A stretch of DNA of 64,000 bases, taken from positions 35,672,163 through 35,736,162 of the forward strand of contig OY755240.1 in NCBI GenBank assembly GCA_963576725.1. The letters are read 5' to 3'. Under the pieces are notes generated by a model, which was not told where the DNA came from, did not search any database, and saw only the letters and a program-made list of their open reading frames with translations. Position numbers and translations under genes: made by a program. The stretch's first letter is position 1; every line of letters begins with the position of its first letter. This DNA comes from Azorinus chamasolen. Taxonomy: Eukaryota > Mollusca > Bivalvia > Cardiida > Solecurtidae. Below are positions 23,362 to 34,232 of this stretch, in pieces.

Positions 23362-24016
23362 GTAAGTCATATGATATTACTCTTTAAATTTTGATCCCTG
23401 GACCCAGGGCAAATGCGACATATACGTTGTTCCCGTTTCAAATACTAGTAGAATCAAAATCCCTCTGAATCATTTAAAAACAAGAAACATCTACTTATAA
23501 GCGTTTAGCATCTAATAGAATTATATTTCATGATTAGATCTACAAATTGACCAGTTTTAGCGAGTTTCCTGTGGTTGCGTTTGCTATATTTTCTTAGATC
23601 ATAAAAAATTTGTTGTAACTGGGTTTGTACTTTGTACTGGCTTTATACGTTCGTGATTACTGTTATCTATCAAAGTCCTCACTGAAATGTGTAGTGAGAA
23701 TTTTCTTTAAGATATTTGTCAAATTCCGATTAATACAAAAGTAAAAGGCTTGTGTGTGAAGAGACATATACATACATTATGTGTGTATATATGTCTGGTG
23801 TGTGTGTACAAAATAATTGATTATCCCTGAATATTTGTATGTAAGTAGGATGGTGTGGAGTACACATATTGAGGTGGAAGTGATATAGCTCAACTGAGCA
23901 CAGCATACTCATTGTTTGATTTGCAAATAATAAATATGAAATGTCTGCTTTTATGTGTTCAAGGTTGCTAGTTAGTGTATTTTGAGTTACATTGTAATGT
24001 TCTTTTCTTCTTTTAG

Positions 24017-24173
24017 TCATTCAAAGGAGCCCAGTGAATGTAGAGGATAGTTTGATGGACGCACAGGGTGAAACTGAGTGTGTAAACAAACATCTCTGGA
24101 CTGGCAGAGGAGTTCACAGAACACATGTGTCACATGCCAATCAGTGGCTGACCCAACAAAAGGGGAATAACTA
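24017..24173 (+). CDS. Possible exon with a 39-codon frame, unrecognised
   Basis: A strong polypyrimidine tract and acceptor TTCTTTTCTTCTTTTAG ends at 24016. The third frame is open from the acceptor to TAA at 24171-24173. It includes ATG at 24054, giving a peptide that begins MDAQGETECVNKHLWTGR. No domain is recognised. It could be the terminal coding exon of a transcript from the 23.2-kb promoter, or a non-coding exon. The preceding 23370-24016 is unique AT-rich sequence with a TG/TA-rich stretch near 23750-23815. Confidence 0.25.
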
Positions 24174-24299
24174 AAACATTATTGCACACATTGAAAGGAA
24201 GACATGTGAAATTTAAAAGCTCTATGAAGATAAGCACCGAAATGACAGCTAAAAAGAAAGTGTGATGGATAGACAGACAATGGAAAAGTGATGCCTAAG

Positions 24300-25350
24300 T
24301 GACATGCTGCCTCTCGGTTTAATTATTAACAGTCACATATTTTCTGAAGATGTAATGAGTGATTGTTCATGAATTCTTCTTGAAGATAAAACAGCTTAAC
24401 AGTCACATATTTCATGACGTTTCAATGAGCGATTGTTCATGAATTCTTCATGAAGATAAACCAGCCCAGTTTTATGATATATTAAATGAAGTTTTACTCA
24501 TGAAATCTTCATGAAAAAGAAGTGAAGATAAAATGGCACATTAGTTTTTATAGCAAACAAGATGTGTTTGTGAAACACTATGCCCCCTCATATATTTGAC
24601 CTCTGACCTTGACCTCTGACCTTGACATGTCACCCCTCAAAATGTGCAGCCTCATGAGATACACAAGCATGCCAAATATCAAGTCTCTATCTCTACTGGT
24701 CCAAAAGTTATGGCCAATGTTAAAGTCGGCGATTTGACCCATATATTTGACCTCTGACCTTGAAGGATGACCTTGACCTTGACACGTCACCCCTCAAAAT
24801 GTGCGGCTTCATGAGATACATATGTATGCCAAATATCAAGTCTCTATCTATACTGGCTCAAAAGTTATGACCAATGTTAAAGTTGCTGACAAACAAACAG
24901 ACAAACAGACAAACAGACAGACAGACAGGGCAAAAACAATATGCCCCCGACTATCGTCTATGGGGGCATAAAAACCCTTGATTTATTCATTTAAAGTGAA
25001 ACGATTTTTTCTTCATGAACTCTTCATGAAGGAGAGTTTTAATGATTGTTATATGAATTTTAATTCATGAAGTGTTCAGGAATTTTTCAAAAGAGAATTT
25101 TAATGATTATTATATGAATTTTAATTCATGAAATGTTCATGCATTCTTCTTGAAGAATAATCTGGTTGATTTTAAGAATTTTTTATGCTTTTCTATCTTC
25201 ATAAAAAATGCATTTGATAATTATTTAGAATATTTTAAGAAGTGTGCCATTTTATCTTCACTACTTCTTCATGAAGAATTCATTAATTTACTTCATGAAA
25301 ACTTCATATTTATTTCATGAATTCTTCATGAAGAGTGACTGAACATTTAG
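24300..25350. mobile_element. Fold-back element rich in TTCATGAAG, split by HLE-E
   Basis: GAAGTGAAGATAAAATGGCA at about 24520 is mirrored by TGCCATTTTATCTTCACTAC at about 25246. Both sides are dense in TTCATGAATTCTTCATGAAG-type words. The HLE-E insertion at 24556-24974 sits just inside the left arm. Non-coding. Confidence 0.55.
24556..24974 (+). mobile_element. HLE-E copy 2
   Basis: Same ends and internal phrases as the copy at 9887-10324 (AACAAGATGTGTTTGTGAAA ... GGGGGCATAAAAA) with few differences, mainly shorter simple-repeat and CTTGACC stretches. It carries TGACCTTGA at about 24606, 24618, 24757 and 24771, the reverse complement of TCAAGGTCA. Confidence 0.85.
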
Positions 25351-25400
25351 CAGGGGCACAATGTACATGCTGATATTTGCCAAGCTTTAGCAGACATATA

Positions 25401-25608
25401 TTAACCCTTTACTCCATGAATATTCATGTAAAAAATAATGACATCATGGATACTAATTAGTTTCACTGTCATAATGGCACATGAACACAGGAGGTTTTGG
25501 TCATGGCGGACACTGTACAATCACATCTTAGTCATCTATATTATATCTATATGCAAACAAAGCAGACTCTGTTTCCAAAGGCATAGAGACGAGTATTTAT
25601 GGAGTAAA
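25401..25608. mobile_element. TTAACCC hairpin MITE
   Basis: Ends TTAACCCTTTACTCC and GGAGTAAA. The core is reduced: CAAACAAAGCAGACTCTGTT followed directly by TCCAAAGGCATAGA, as if the central hairpin was deleted. Confidence 0.65.
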
Positions 25609-25654
25609 CACAACAGATACATAGCATGCTAGCAGCTGAAGATAAAGGGCTAAC

Positions 25655-25748
25655 CTGAAGCATTCCTGGTGCCAGTCACAGCCAAGGGCCTCAATGTAGG
25701 GGTCATCAACAAGGGCCTCATGGCATCCAGAACAGTAATGCATTATCT
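25655..25748 (-). CDS. LIM-domain exon (LIM-kinase-like?)
   Basis: On the minus strand the stretch is bounded by an acceptor (TTCATTCTAG) and a donor (CTTCAG|GTTAGC). One frame is open throughout: MHYCSGCHEALVDDPYIEAL continuing GCDWHQECF. This fits the first zinc module of a LIM domain, C-x2-C-x17-H-x2-C, with the conserved W-H before the third ligand and C-F after. LIM domains bind protein partners, often in cytoskeletal regulators. The EAL-x-x-DWH-x-ECF pattern most resembles the first LIM of LIM kinases, but PINCH, testin or other LIM proteins are possible. The ATG at 25743 could be the start codon, since the frame upstream of the candidate first exon meets a stop. The second zinc module should lie on a later exon at lower coordinates; none was found. 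Confidence 0.6.
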
Positions 25749-25940
25749 CTAGAATGAAGAAGTTAAAAACATGAAAAGTGGTTGCATGTTTAAGAAATAG
25801 TTGTCATGTATAATACTTTACATTATATTGAAATACATTAGATAAAAAGAAGAACAATAATTTGATAAAGGAAAAACATGTACAATACAAATGCTAGTCT
25901 TTCATATGGCCTTCATTCAGAATGTTACAGAATGTAACAA

Positions 25941-26668
25941 TGGTACCGCACACAGGTAGTTGTATAAAACAATCCTTGGTACTGCACACAGGTAGTTGTA
26001 TAAAACAACCCTTGGTACCGCATACAGGTAGTTGTATAAAACAACCCTTGGTACCGCACACAGGTAGTTGTATAAAACAATCCTTGGTACTGCACACAGG
26101 TAGTTGTATAAAGCAATCCTTGGTACCGCACACAGGTAGTTGTATAAAACAACCCTTGGTACTGCACACAGGTAGTTGTATAAAACAATCCTTGGTACCG
26201 CACACAGGTAGTTGTATAAAACAACCCTTGGTACCGCACACAGGTAGTTGTATAAAACAATCCTTGGTACTGCACACAGGTAGTTGTATAAAGCAATCCT
26301 TGGTACCGCACACAGGTAGTTGTATAAAACAACCCTTGGTACTGCACACAGGTAGTTGTATAAAACAATCCTTGGTACCGCACACAGGTAGTTGTATAAA
26401 ACAACCCTTGGTACCGCACACAGGTAGTTGTATAAAACAATCCTTGGTACTGCACACAGGTAGTTGTATAAAGCAATCCTTGGTACCGCACACAGGTAGT
26501 TGTATAAAACAATCCTTGGTACCGCACACAGGTAGTTGTATAAAACAATCCTTGGTACTGCACACAGGTAGTTGTTTAAAACAATCCTTGGTACCGCACA
26601 AATTTGTAGGTAGTTGTATAAAACAATCCTTGGTACCGCACACAGGTAGTTGTTTAAAACAATCTTTG
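25941..26668. repeat. 36-bp minisatellite, about 20 copies, 180-bp higher order
   Basis: Unit TGGTACCGCACACAGGTAGT continuing TGTATAAAACAATCCT. Because 36 is a multiple of three, long open frames appear on both strands and are not evidence of a protein. Variants (CCGC/CTGC, AATCCT/AACCCT, AAGCAATCCT) recur every five units: AAGCAATCCT appears at 26111, 26291 and 26471, exactly 180 bp apart. One unit near 26600 has an AAATTTGTAGG variation. It lies in the inferred intron upstream of the LIM exon. Confidence 0.95.
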
Positions 26669-26679
26669 TGATTTAAATA

Positions 26680-26960
26680 TCGGTATATGTGTGGAAAATC
26701 ATACTGGACCCTGCTGAACTGAAAAATTCTATTTAGTGATTTTGATAATCTGTCACATTTGGGAAAACCGGACCCTATGTAAACCAGAATACTCTCTATA
26801 CCGGATGATTTGTTCAGTCCCGAGTTTTCTCTTCCCATTATGAAAATCACTGTAAAAACCGGACCCTGTGAAAACCAGATACTAGACAGGTATCGCCAAA
26901 TATTTGCTTCATTTCAATACAAATTCACCTCTATAAACCGGGTCCCAAAACCAGCTGAAC
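26680..26960. repeat. Degenerate repeat of 'aaaccgga(c/t)' words
   Basis: Recurrent AACCGGACCCT, GTAAACCAGA, ACCTCTATAAACCGGGT and GCTGAACTGAA. These resemble inverted ends of pogo/Tigger-type DNA transposons, but no matched pair of ends was resolved. Confidence 0.35.
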
Positions 26961-27162
26961 TGAATGTAATTTGCTGACAGGCCTCTTGACACACTTATAT
27001 GCAACATGTCACCTCGTGCCATTGTTCATACAGTACAATTATAAATAGTCGGGATTAATGGTATTGCTAGGTATGGAATCTTGACCATTTAATGAGAAAG
27101 GGACCGAATGATAAACTCTGATAACAAAAAACATTAATGATCGAGGCTACATCAAACCTTAC

Positions 27163-27230
27163 CTGCACTAATCTTGGAACAAATTACGACATACCACACC
27201 TTTTGTTATCAATCAACAACAATTAAAAAT
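27163..27230 (-). ncRNA. Candidate upstream exon of the LIM transcript
   Basis: The minus strand shows a near-consensus donor GTGCAG|GTAAGGTTTG (GT at 27162). Its phase would join to the LIM exon to give ...CSKISAE-IMHYC with no stop at the junction, but the frame is stopped about 22 codons upstream. It would therefore be a 5' untranslated exon or a chance site. Its 5' limit is unknown. Confidence 0.3.
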
Positions 27231-27428
27231 CCATTTTATTCACTTTCTTAACCCAAATAATTATGATGCTGACACACAAAATAAGCCATATGTTCAGAGA
27301 TTTTGAAATCTTTGACCAAATTTCCCTTAATCCTGGTAAATGACTGTTAAAAGCTATTTGCATATAGAATCACAGTCGCACTTGGAGTGATAAGGGAGAG
27401 ACCTCGAGTTTAAATTTGCAACATCCTG

Positions 27429-27627
27429 TAACCCTTTACCTGTTATGAAAGTTGTAATTGCTTCTTTATTAAAACTTCACAAATTCACTTAAATTTCTTG
27501 TAGAAATGTAGACTGAGTATCAAACATCTTGGATCCAGATCAGGCTCTGAGTTACTCGGCGTTTCATCTGGATTCAGTTAGTTTGCATACATGACATGAC
27601 GCTCGCGACCAGCAGATTAAGGGTTAA
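27429..27627. mobile_element. TTAACCC hairpin MITE, diverged subfamily
   Basis: Ends TAACCCTTTACC and AGATTAAGGGTTAA. The core is ATCCAGATCAGGCTCTGAGT ... TTCATCTGGATTCAGTTAG, different from the AGAGTAGACCC core of other copies. Confidence 0.6.
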
Positions 27628-27983
27628 AAGTGCCATATCAGCAATGGCTAGAAATACCACACCCATTTGTAGCATGAGTGAAAAAATCAAACAAGATAGG
27701 TTACACGTTTACAGATGTGTATGTGATGCTGGACATTAATTAAACACGCACACTCACATATTATTTTTATGTCCATGGAATTGAGGAATACATACGAAAC
27801 ACCAAAAGTCAGTAGAATATTTGTGCAGTTCATGCTTTCCTCTCCTCTTACTTTTGTTGTAATTCAGATCAGTCAAATATATGTTTGATCTAGTTTCACA
27901 TTAGAAAACTCATAAGGATGGGTGAATTAAAACTGAACAGTGCACACACTTTGCTGGTTTTCTCGGCAAAATTTGGAACCTGA

Positions 27984-28165
27984 AACAAGAGAGCCATTGG
28001 CACTATATTGCTCACCTGAGTTACAGTAATATATTGACAATGTTATTTTTTTCAGCAGACAACCTTTCTAGCAGATGACAGAAACTTAGTGTTAACTTTC
28101 CATTTCATCTACTTCCCATTTCTTCTACTATTTTGGCATTTGTTCCCATTTCGTCTACTCCTAAT
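27984..28165 (+). repeat. HLE 5' end fragment plus CCCATTTCGTCTACT modules
   Basis: AACAAGAGAGCCATTGGCAC with TTGCTCACCTGAG at 27984-28020 is a lone HLE-type 5' end. At 28098-28162 three short modules CCATTTCATCTACTT, CCCATTTCTTCTACT and CCCATTTCGTCTACT follow one another, the style of the fold-back termini elsewhere in the window. No 3' end or inverted partner found nearby. Confidence 0.5.
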
Positions 28166-28379
28166 ATTGCTAATGTATAATATACGCCATTTTTGATACT
28201 GATCAAAGTACTAAATAACTCATATTTCTGTTGCGATCCACACTGTTTGATGATAATGTAAAGTTTTACTCAGTAATATAGTTTACGTATTATATACTCT
28301 AGTTTTGGTACTGATCAAAGTGATAAATAACTCATATTTCTTTACTGATTATGGTAATAAATAACTATTTGACTACAGT

Positions 28380-28632
28380 GTTGTATTTGAATCCACCAAA
28401 AGTTAAACTAAACAACATTTGGCTGAAAACAAAAAGCATAAAGTGATTGGCAAACAGTTTGGACCCAGACCAAAATCAAAACTGAATGGGATAGTAAATC
28501 ATTAGTAAGGTGTTTTGTGACTATTGTATTTTAAAGCACCTCTTTATCACACCTTGCACTCAGGGTTAAGTAATTAAGTGTGAGTCTAATCTGAAATTGT
28601 CACCTGCTTAGCTAATATCCTGATCTGTATAA
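28380..28632. repeat. Dispersed repeat with inverted partners at 35.0 and 38.4 kb
   Basis: 28380-28525 (GCTGAAAACAAAAAGCATAA, ATCAAAACTGAAT, CATTAGTAAGGTGTT) matches the reverse complement of about 38360-38520. 28545-28632 (GTGTGAGTCTAATCTG, TGTCACCTGCTTA, CTGATCTGTATAAA) matches the reverse complement of about 35018-35110. Non-coding. It holds a single copy of the segment that forms the 42-bp minisatellite at 37978. Confidence 0.65.
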
Positions 28633-28634
28633 AA

Positions 28635-31459
28635 AACAAGAGGGCCATGATGGCCCTAAATCGCTCACCTGGTTACTATAGACATATGCATACACTGTAT
28701 TTCTATGTAAAAATAAGTAAGCTTCAGATTGGGGCCAATATGAAACCAAGGGCAATAATTTTAGGCCTTGAGTTTCAAATTTGAACAATCTAAATAAAGG
28801 AACATTAGGTGATGCTTCATATAAGTTTCAAAGTTCCGGGCCTTACAATTTCACAGAAGGAAATGTTAAAGATTTTCCTATGACAAAATGATAAGCCAGG
28901 GGCGGGGCCATTTTGGTCCAGGGGTCATAATTTGAACAATCTTGGTAGAAAACCATTAGATGATAATACATACTAAATTTCAAAGGTCTAGGCCTTACAG
29001 TTTAGGAGAAGATTTTCGGGGCCATTTTTGGTCCGCTGGGGTCATAGTTTGAACAATCTTTGTAGAGGACAATTAGATGATGCTACATACCAAATATCAA
29101 AGGTCTAGGCCTTACGGTTTCAGAGAAGAAGCTTTTTATGAAAAACTGATAAGCCCCGGGGCGGGGCCATTTTTGGTCAAGGGGTCATAATTTGAACAAT
29201 CTTTGTAGAGGAACAAAGATGATGCTACATACCAAATATCAAATGTCTAGGCTTTACGGTTTCAGAGAAGAAGATTTTTAAAGATTTCCTATGAAAAACT
29301 GATAAGCCCCGGGGCAGGCCATATTTAGTCCAGGGGTCATAATTTGAACAATCTTTGTAGAGGACCATTAGATAATGCTACATACCAAATATCAATGGTC
29401 TAGGCCTTACGGTTTCAGAGAAGAAGATTTTTAAAGATTTTCCTATGAGAAACTGATAAGCCCTGGGGCGGGGCCATTTTTGGTCCGGGGGTCATAATTT
29501 GAACAATCTTTGTAGAGGACCGTTAGATGATGCTACATACCACATATCAAAAGTCTAGGCATTACGGTTTCAGAGGAGAAGAATTTTAAAGATTTTCCTA
29601 AGACAAGAGGGCCAGAATGGCCCTGAAGCGCTCACCAGACAATCAGAGTAGAGGATTTTCAAAGTTTTCACTATATGTTCCATTGAAAACTGCCCACCCC
29701 TGGGGCAGGGCCAATTTTGACCCCAGGCCCATAATTTTTAAAAGATTTGTAGAGGACCTGAACATGATGGTCTGTGCCAAATATGAAAGCTGTGAACCTT
29801 CCAGTTTCAGAGGAGAAGATTTTCAAAGATTTCACTATTTGTTTCTATTCAAAACTACCCACCCCTGGGGCGGGGCCAATTTGGACCCCAGGGCCATAAT
29901 TTATATAACTTTTGTAGAGGACCTGAACATGATGCTCTGTGCCAAATATGAAAACTGTGAGCCTTCCAGTTTCAGAGGAGAAGATTTTCAAAGATTTCAA
30001 TATTTGTTTCTATTGAAAACTGTCCACCCCTGGGGTGGGGCCAATTTTAACCTCAGGGCCATAATTTATATAACTTTTGTAGAGGACCTGAACATGATGC
30101 TATATGCCAAATATAAAAGCTGAGAACCTTCCAGTTTCAGAGAAGATTTTCAAAGTTTTCACTATTTGTTTCTATTCAAAACTGCCCAGCCCTGGGGCAG
30201 GGCCAATTTTGACCCCAGGGTCATTATTTATTTAACTTTTGTAGAGGAACTGAACATGATGCTCTGTGCCACATATGAAAGCTGAGAGCCTTCCAGTTTC
30301 AGAGAAGAAGATTTTCAAAGATTTCACCATATGTTTCTATTGAAAACTGCCCAACCCTGGGGCGGGGCCAATTTTGACCCCAGGGGCATAATTTATATAA
30401 CTTTAGTAGAGGACCTGAACATAATGCTCTGTGCCAAATATGAAAGCTGAGAGCCTTCCAGTTTCAGAGGAGAAGATTTTCAAAGATTTCACTATTTGTT
30501 TCTACTGAAAACTGCCCACCCCTGGGGCGGGGCCAATTTTAACCCCAGGGCCATAATTTATATAACTTTTGTAGAGGACCTGAACATGATGCTATATGCC
30601 AAATATGAAAGCTGAGAACCTTCCAGTTTTAGAGAAGAAGATTTTCAAAGTTTTCACTATTTGTTTCTATTGAAAACTGCCCAGCCCTGAGGCGGGGCCA
30701 ATTTTGACCCTAGGGCCATAATTTATATAACTTTTGTAGAGGACCTGAACATGATGCTATGTGCCAAATATGAAAGCTGAGAGCCTTCCAGTTTCAGAGG
30801 AGAAGATTTTCAAAGTATTACTATATGTTTCTATTGAAAACTTCCCACCCCTGGGGCGGGGCCAATTTTGACCCCAGGGTTATAATTTATATAACTTTTG
30901 TAGAGGACCTAAGGGTGAAGCTATGTGCCAAAGATGAAAGCTGAGAACCCTGTAGATTCAGAGGAGAAGATTTTTAAAGGTTCAAATTGTTGACGACGAA
31001 CGACGCACGACGCACGCCGACGGACATCAGGCGATCACAAAAGCTCACCCTGAGCACTTTGTGCTCTGGTGAGCTAAAAAACTGATAAGCCCCAGGGCGG
31101 GGCCACTTTTGGTGCGGGGGACATAATTTGAACAATTTTTGTAGAGGACCAATAGATGATGCTACATACCAAATATCAAATGTCTAGGCCTTACGGTTTC
31201 AGAGAAGAAGATTTTTAAAGATTTTCCTATGAAGCCCCGGGGCAGGCCATATTTGGTCCAGGGGTCATAATTTGAACAATCTTTGTAGAGGACCATTAGA
31301 TAATGCTACATACCAAATATCAAAGCTCTAGGCTTTGTGGTTTCAGAGAAGAAGATGTTTAAGTAAATTGTTGACGACGCACATACGCACGACGCCGGAC
31401 GCCGGAGACTGCTCCCTCACAATACCTCACCTGGCACTTTGTGCCAGGTGAGCTAAAAA
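28635..31459 (+). mobile_element. HLE-G, split by HLE-A
   Basis: Starts AACAAGAGGGCCATGATGGC and CGCTCACCTGG. Units of about 150 bp have TCATAATTTGAACAATCTTT, CAAATATCAAAGGTCTAGGC and GATAAGCCCCGGGGCGGGGC. The 3' end is the GACGACGCACATACGCACGA tract, hairpin CTCACCTGGCAC-ttt-GTGCCAGGTGAG, then CTAAAAA. HLE-A occupies 29603-31080. The 3' hairpin arms repeat the 5' CTCACCTGG motif. Confidence 0.8.
29603..31080 (+). mobile_element. HLE-A copy 4, nested in HLE-G, complete
   Basis: Starts ACAAGAGGGCCAGAATGGCC and ends GTGAGCTAAAAA, with HLE-G text on both sides (GATTTTCCTA before, ACTGATAAGCCCC after). It holds about eight 165-bp units without higher-order organisation. The GACGACGAACGACGCACGAC tract is at 30990-31025. 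A 168-codon open frame at 29617 is a repeat artefact. Confidence 0.85.
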
Positions 31460-31530
31460 TAATGAACCAAATATCAATATCTAACTTATAGAGGGTTATT
31501 TCATGTTTTTGATTATACAATTATTGTTTT

Positions 31531-31768
31531 TTAATACAAATTTTCAATTTTAGCCTGAATTTCCTAGACCAAAAAAATAGCTGGCTGAAACGTCCTAGTC
31601 CGAAACATCCTCTGGCCGAAACGTCCTATATTCTCGAGTGGATGGATGTTTTGGCCAGCGGACGTTTCGGCCTGGACGTCTTGGCCTAGGACCTTTCGGC
31701 CAAGGATGTTTCTGTAAGCTATTTTTTCAAGGTAGGACCTTTCGGCCAAAATTGAAAAATTGTATTAA
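31531..31768. mobile_element. Fold-back element of GGCCGAAACGTCCTA modules
   Basis: TTAATACAAATTTTCAATTT on the left is mirrored by AATTGAAAAATTGTATTAA on the right. The arms are strings of modules such as GGCCGAAACGTCCTA, CCGAAACATCC, GGACGTTTCGGCC and GGACCTTTCGGCC. Related modules occur at 38612-38733. HLE-A copy 5 starts at its right edge. Confidence 0.7.
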
Positions 31769-34230
31769 CAATAGGGCCAGAATGGCCCTGACATCGCTCA
31801 CCAGGCAATCAGAGGAGAAGATGTTCAAAGTTTTCACTATATGTTTCTAGAGAAAACTAGCCACCCCTAAGGCGGGCCAATTTTGATCCAAGGGGCATAA
31901 TTTATACAACTTTTGTAGAGGACCTGAACATGATGCTATGTGCCAAATATGAAAGCTGAGAACCTTCCAGTTTCTGAGGAGAAGTTGTCACTATATGTTT
32001 CTATTGAGACATGGCTATCCCTGGGGCGGGGCCAATTTTGACCCTGGGGCATAATTTATATAACTTTTGTAGAGGACCTGAATATGATGCTATATGCCAA
32101 ATATGAAAGCTGAGAACATTCCAGTTTCAGACGAGAAGATTTTCAAAGTTTTCACTATATGTTTCTATTGAAAACTGCCCACCCCTGGCGCGGGGTCAAT
32201 TTTGACCCCAGGGGCATAATGTATATAACTTTTGTAGAGGATCTGAACATGATGCTATGTGCCAAATATGAAAGCTGAGAACCTTTCAGTTTCTGAGAAG
32301 AATATATTCAAAGTTTTACCATATATTTCTATTGAAAACTGGCTACCCCTGGGGCGGGGCCAATTTTGACCCCAGGGGCATAATTTATATAACTTTGTAG
32401 AGGACCTGAACATGATGCTATGTGCCAAATATGAAAGCTGAGAACCTTCCAGTTTCAGAGGAGAAGATTTTCAAAGTTTCACTATATATGTATCTATTGA
32501 AAACTGACCACCCCTGGGGCGGGGCCAATTTTGACCCCTAGGGCATAATTTATAAAAAATTTGTAGAGGACCTGAACATGATGCTATGTGCCAAATATGA
32601 AAGCTGAGAACCCTGTAGATTCAGAAGAAAGATTTTCAAAGTTGTCACTATATGTTTCTATTGAAAACTGGTTACCCCTGGGGCGGGGCCAATTTTGACC
32701 CCAGGGGCATAATTTATATAACTTTTGTAGAGGACCTGAACATGATGCTATGTGCCAAATATGAAAGCTGAGAACGCTGTAGATTCAGAGGAGAAGATTT
32801 TCAAAGTTGTCACTATATGTTTCTATTGAAATCTGGCTACCCCTGGGGCGGGGCAAATTTTGACCCCAGGGCCATAATTTATATAAATTTTGTAGAGGAC
32901 CTGAACATGATGGTATGTGCCAAATATGAAAGCTGAGAAACCTGTAGATTCAGAGGAGAATATTTTCAAAGTTTCACTATATATGTATCTATTGAAAACT
33001 GACCACCCCTGGGGCGGGGCCAATTTTGACCCCTGGGGCATAATTTATAAAAAATTTGTAGAGGACCTGAACATGATGCTATGTGCCAAATATGAAAGCT
33101 GAGAACCCTGTAGATTCAGAAGAAAGATTTTCAAAGTTGTCACTATATGTTTCTATTCAAAACTGGTTACCCCTGGGGCGGGGCCAATTTTGACCCCAGG
33201 GGCATAATTTATATAACTTTTGTAGAGGACCTGAACATGATGCTATGTGCCAAATATGAAAGCTGAGAACGCTGTAGATTCAGAGGAGAAGATTTTCAAA
33301 GTTGTCACTAATAATATGTTTCTATTGAAATCTGGCTACCCCTGGGGCGGGGCAAATTTTGACCCCAGGGCCATAATTTATATAACTTTTGTAGAGGACC
33401 TGAACATGATGCTATGTGCCAAATATGAAAGCTGAGAAACCTGTAGATTCAGAGGAGAATATTTTCAAAGTTGTCACTATATGTTTCTATTGAAATCTGG
33501 CTACCCCTGGGGCGGGGCAAATTTTGACCCCAGGGCCATAATTTATATAACTTTTGTAGAGGACCTGAACATGATGGTATGTGCCAAATATGAAAGCTGA
33601 GAAACCTGTAGATTCAGAGGAGAATATTTTCAAAGTTGTCACTATATGTTTCTATTGAAAACTGGCTACCCCTGGGGCGGGGCCAATTTTGACCCCAGGG
33701 GCATAATTTATATAACTTTTGTAGAGGACCTGAACATGATGCTGTGTGCCAAATATGAAAGCTGAGAACCCTGTAGATTCAGAGGAGAAGATTTTCAAAG
33801 TTGTCACTATATGTTTCTATTCAAAACTGGCTACCCCTGGGGCGGGGCCAATTTTGACCCCAGGGGCATAATTTATACAACTTTTGTAGAGGACCTGAAC
33901 ATGATGCTATTTGCCAAATATGAAAGCTGAGAACCTTCTGGTTTCAGAGGAGAAGATTTTCAAAGTTTTATTATATATTTCAATAGAAAACAAGGCACCC
34001 CTGGGGCGGGCCAATTTTGACCCCAGGGGCAAAATTTATATAACTTTTGTAGAGGACCTAAAGATGATGCTATGTACCAAAGATGAAAGCTGAGAACCCT
34101 GTAGATTCAGAGGAGAAGATTTTTAAAGGTTCAAATTGTTGACGCCCGACGACGGACGACGCACGACGACGGACATCAAGCGATCACAAAAGCTCACCCT
34201 GAGCACAAAAGTGCTCTGGTGAGCTAAAAA
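31767..34230 (+). mobile_element. HLE-A copy 5
   Basis: 5' end AACAATAGGGCCAGAATGGC with CGCTCACC (GAGGG decayed to TAGGG). About fourteen 165-bp units. 3' tract GACGACGGACGACGCACGAC at 34141-34170, hairpin with GAGCAC-aaaa-GTGCTC and GTGAGCTAAAAA. It contains its own roughly 500-bp higher-order repeat. Confidence 0.8.
32470..33460. repeat. Three-monomer higher-order repeat, about 500 bp, two copies
   Basis: ATATGTATCTATTGAAAACT is at about 32487 and again about 500 bp later at 32985, with GCATAATTTATAAAAAATTT after each copy. ACTGGTTACCCCTGG and CTGGCTACCCCTGG variants repeat at the same offset. Confidence 0.7.
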
Positions 34231-34232
34231 GT

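Noticed and set aside
25941..26668. CRISPR array
   Set aside because: Units are head-to-tail without unique spacers, and the genome is eukaryotic.
25894..26850. Long open frames (318, 249 and 212 codons) on both strands
   Set aside because: They are produced by a 36-bp minisatellite whose length is a multiple of three; three different frames are open, a sign of repetition, not coding.
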